From the NCBI RefSeq assembly GCF_036227605.1, contig NZ_CP109487.1:5185001-5249000 (forward strand): DNA of 64,000 nt, written 5' to 3'. The number at the start of each line of letters is the position of its first letter. The stretch's first letter is position 1. Both the position numbers and the translations under genes were made by a program. The notes under the pieces were generated by a model. That model had not been told where the DNA came from and did no database searches. It saw nothing but the letters and a program-made list of their open reading frames with translations. Positions 62,472 to 64,000 of the stretch are shown piece by piece. The DNA is from Streptomyces sp. NBC_01439. GTDB taxonomy: Bacteria; Actinomycetota; Actinomycetes; Streptomycetales; Streptomycetaceae.

Positions 62472-62502
62472 TGCAAGCGAGTCGCTTGCAATAGTTAGCA
62501 AG
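62472..62502. promoter_or_regulatory. Palindromic operator of the XRE regulator
   Basis: The perfect 9-bp arms tgcaagcga and tcgcttgca (62472-62490) flank a central g. A further inverted pair, cttgc (62485-62489) and gcaag (62498-62502), encloses an AT-rich -10-like aatagtta. The site lies 19-49 bp upstream of the XRE start, which fits autorepression. Confidence 0.75.
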
Positions 62503-62520
62503 GTCGGGCAGGATCTGAGC

Positions 62521-62904
62521 ATGGCATCGCTCAACGTCGGAAACCTCGGCGAATACCTCCGTGAGCAGCGTCGGCAGGCCCAGCTTTCGCTGCGGCAGCT
62601 GGCCGAGCAGGCGGGGGTGTCGAATCCGTACCTGAGCCAGATCGAGCGCGGGCTGCGCAAGCCGAGCGCGGACATCCTGCAGCAGCTGGCCAAGGCGCTG
62701 CGGATCTCCGCGGAGACGCTGTACGTGCAGGCCGGGATCCTGGACGAGCGGGACCCGGACGAGGTGGAGACGCGAGCCGTCATACTCGCCGACCCCTCCA
62801 TCAACGAGCGGCAGAAGCAGGTGCTGCTCCAGATCTACGAGTCGTTCCGCAAGGAGAACGCGCTCGACGTGCCCACCGACGAGATGCCGTCGAAGACGAA
62901 CTGA
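62521..62904 (+). CDS. XRE-family HTH regulator
   Basis: 127 residues. The HTH (LGEYLREQRRQAQLSLRQLAEQAGVSNPYLSQIERGLRKPSADILQQLAKALRISAETL) occupies residues 9-68. A short C-terminal helical segment (INERQKQVLLQIYESFRKEN) probably mediates dimers. It starts at ATG 62521 right behind a palindromic site. The HbhA-like gene starts 24 bp after its stop, so the two likely form one operon and the regulator may control a surface protein. Confidence 0.92.
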   Translation: MASLNVGNLGEYLREQRRQAQLSLRQLAEQAGVSNPYLSQIERGLRKPSADILQQLAKALRISAETLYVQAGILDERDPDEVETRAVILADPSINERQKQVLLQIYESFRKENALDVPTDEMPSKTN

Positions 62905-62927
62905 AGTTGATCCGGGAGGACCAGCAC

Positions 62928-63476
62928 ATGGCCATCGCCGATGACCTGAAGAAGACCCTCACCGACCCCACTCCCCTCTACTTCGCCGCAGGCACCGCCG
63001 ATCTGGCCGTGCAGCAGGCCAAGAAGGTGCCCGACCTGATCGAGCAGCTGCGCGCCGAAGCTCCCGCGCGCATCGAGGCCGTGAAGAACACGGACCCGAA
63101 GGCCGTCCAGGATGCGGTCACCGCCAAGTTCGCCGAGGTGCTCGGCGCGATCGACCCGAAGAAGCTCGGGGAGACCGCCCAGGACCTGGCGCTGCGCGGT
63201 GTCGGCGTGGCCGCCGAGTACGCGGTGCGCGCCAAGGAGACGTACGACAAGGTCGCCGTGCACGGCGAGCAGGCCGTGCGGACCTGGCGGGGCGAGGTCT
63301 CCGCCGAGATCGTCGACATCGCCGTGGCCGTAGAGCCCGAGGCGGAGCCGGCGGCCGAGCCGGTGTCGGAGCCGGTCGCCGAGGCAGCCGGCGAGGAGAA
63401 GACCGCCGCGAAGAAGACCACCGCGCGCAAGAGCACGGCCAAGAAGGCCGCGGTCACGGCGGGCGACGCGAGCTGA
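62928..63476 (+). CDS. HbhA-like heparin-binding hemagglutinin homologue
   Basis: 182 residues. A long amphipathic helical region (MAIADDLKKTLTDPTPLYFAAGTADLAVQQAKKVPDLIEQLRAEAPARIEAV) precedes an acidic Glu/Pro/Ala stretch and a Lys/Ala/Thr-rich basic tail (EKTAAKKTTARKSTAKKAAV). This coiled coil plus lysine-rich tail is the HbhA layout; in mycobacteria the tail binds sulfated glycans and DNA. Its streptomycete role is unknown. A gggagga site precedes ATG 62928. Confidence 0.85.
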   Translation: MAIADDLKKTLTDPTPLYFAAGTADLAVQQAKKVPDLIEQLRAEAPARIEAVKNTDPKAVQDAVTAKFAEVLGAIDPKKLGETAQDLALRGVGVAAEYAVRAKETYDKVAVHGEQAVRTWRGEVSAEIVDIAVAVEPEAEPAAEPVSEPVAEAAGEEKTAAKKTTARKSTAKKAAVTAGDAS

Positions 63477-63498
63477 AGCGCAGCCGCATGAGCGACGG

Positions 63499-63529
63499 CG
63501 GGCCGGGCACCCTTCAGGTGCCCGGCCCG
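63499..63529. terminator. Terminator of the XRE-HbhA-like operon
   Basis: A perfect 13-bp stem (cgggccgggcacc at 63499-63511 and ggtgcccggcccg at 63517-63529) has a 5-nt loop and is followed by ttgtggtt. Confidence 0.88.
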
Positions 63530-63617
63530 TTGTGGTTGATGACGGGGCCCGTGCCGGTAGCGTGGAGTCGGGCGGCATCGGAAGTGCGAAGCAGAAGCTG
63601 AGAAGGCGGTCGAAGCG

Positions 63618-63959
63618 ATGTTGATGGAAGGGTTCGATCGAGGCGTGATCCCGTTCCTGGGGCTCGTCATGCTGGTGCTCGCCGTCGTGGCCTTCGTGCT
63701 CGCCCTGGTGGCGCGGGAGGACGCGTACCGGGCGGCCGACAAGCAGAGCAAGACCTTCTGGCTGGTCATCCTCGGCGTCACCGTGGCCGTGGACTTCTTC
63801 CTGGGGATGCTGTTCCTGCAGATCGCCGGTCTCGTCGCGACCATCGTGTTCTTCGTCGACGTGCGGCCGGCCCTCAAGCAGGTCTCGGGCGGTGGCGGCG
63901 GCCGGCGCGGCGGCAGCAGCAGCGACGGGCCGTACGGGCCCTACAACGGCGGACGGTAG
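63618..63959 (+). CDS. DUF2516-type small membrane protein
   Basis: 113 residues with three hydrophobic helices (VIPFLGLVMLVLAVVAFVLALVA, FWLVILGVTVAVDFFLGMLFLQIA, GLVATIVFFVDV), the conserved AREDAYRAADKQSKTFW loop and a Gly/Arg/Ser tail. This is the actinobacterial DUF2516 layout; the function is unknown. ATG 63618 was chosen; ATG 63624 is equally possible. The last ~40 bases of the window after it hold nothing recognisable. Confidence 0.85.
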   Translation: MLMEGFDRGVIPFLGLVMLVLAVVAFVLALVAREDAYRAADKQSKTFWLVILGVTVAVDFFLGMLFLQIAGLVATIVFFVDVRPALKQVSGGGGGRRGGSSSDGPYGPYNGGR

Positions 63960-64000
63960 CCGCTGCTGCGCCCGGCGGCGGCCGGGGACCCCGAGCCGTG

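Overview
This is high-GC actinobacterial DNA, almost certainly from a Streptomyces chromosome. The evidence is strong third-position GC bias, GTG and TTG starts, GTGA/TGATG stop-start overlaps, and genes diagnostic of the genus or of Actinobacteria (glnR, mshD, rsiG, nur-type Fur, cmd cluster, HbhA-like protein). From memory, gene order matches the Streptomyces coelicolor core stretch running from about SCO4126 (cmdA) through pitH1, pstBACS, ppk, mshD, glnR, nur and rsiG. Orthology calls of that kind rest on order and recognisable motifs, not on a search.

Layout. Positions 1-1760 hold the 3' half of a 23S rRNA, a 5S rRNA and its terminator. Positions 1839-4611 hold a GNAT gene whose 3' end runs into a complete IS21-type element (istA/istB). 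Positions 4795-11874 (minus strand) hold six tightly packed genes resembling a type IV secretion system: pilin-like, VirB8-like, VirB6/TrbL-like, SCO6880-type, VirB4-type ATPase and VirD4-like. This is the cmdF-to-cmdA order. A secreted lytic transglycosylase/NlpC-P60 hydrolase (19385-20404), the VirB1-like partner expected of such a machine, lies about 7.5 kb away. Between them are a YunG-alpha/beta hydrolase fusion, an IS110-type element, a pentapeptide-repeat protein, a LysE exporter, a thioesterase-like protein and a Ser/Thr kinase.

Positions 20.6-25.5 kb carry a PAP2 phosphatase, several very small proteins, a lipoprotein, csoR with a clear operator, and a PhoU-like/Pit pair. Positions 25.6-36.6 kb form a phosphate island: pstSCAB with PHO-box-like repeats and an intercistronic hairpin, a CHAD protein overlapping ppk, mshD and a secreted 5'-nucleotidase. 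Positions 36.6-45.8 kb are regulatory: a TetR/hydrolase pair around a 34-bp palindrome, a PI-PLC-like enzyme, an HtrA-like protease next to a two-component system, a MerR/sliding-clamp fusion, a LacI regulator and glnR.

Positions 46-54.5 kb carry a MoaD/ThiS-like protein, membrane proteins, a cysteine-containing leader peptide ahead of a sulfurtransferase-DUF1416 operon, and a translationally coupled trio of related membrane proteins. Positions 54.5-64 kb carry nur, ygfZ, dtd, rsiG with both c-di-GMP motifs, an Eis-like acetyltransferase, two methyltransferases, small membrane proteins, an XRE regulator with its palindromic operator, an HbhA-like protein and a DUF2516 protein.

The strongest candidate for an incompletely described system is the chromosomal type IV-secretion-like Cmd machine with its detached hydrolase. 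No relaxase was recognised in the window, and its VirD4-like subunit has no visible P-loop.
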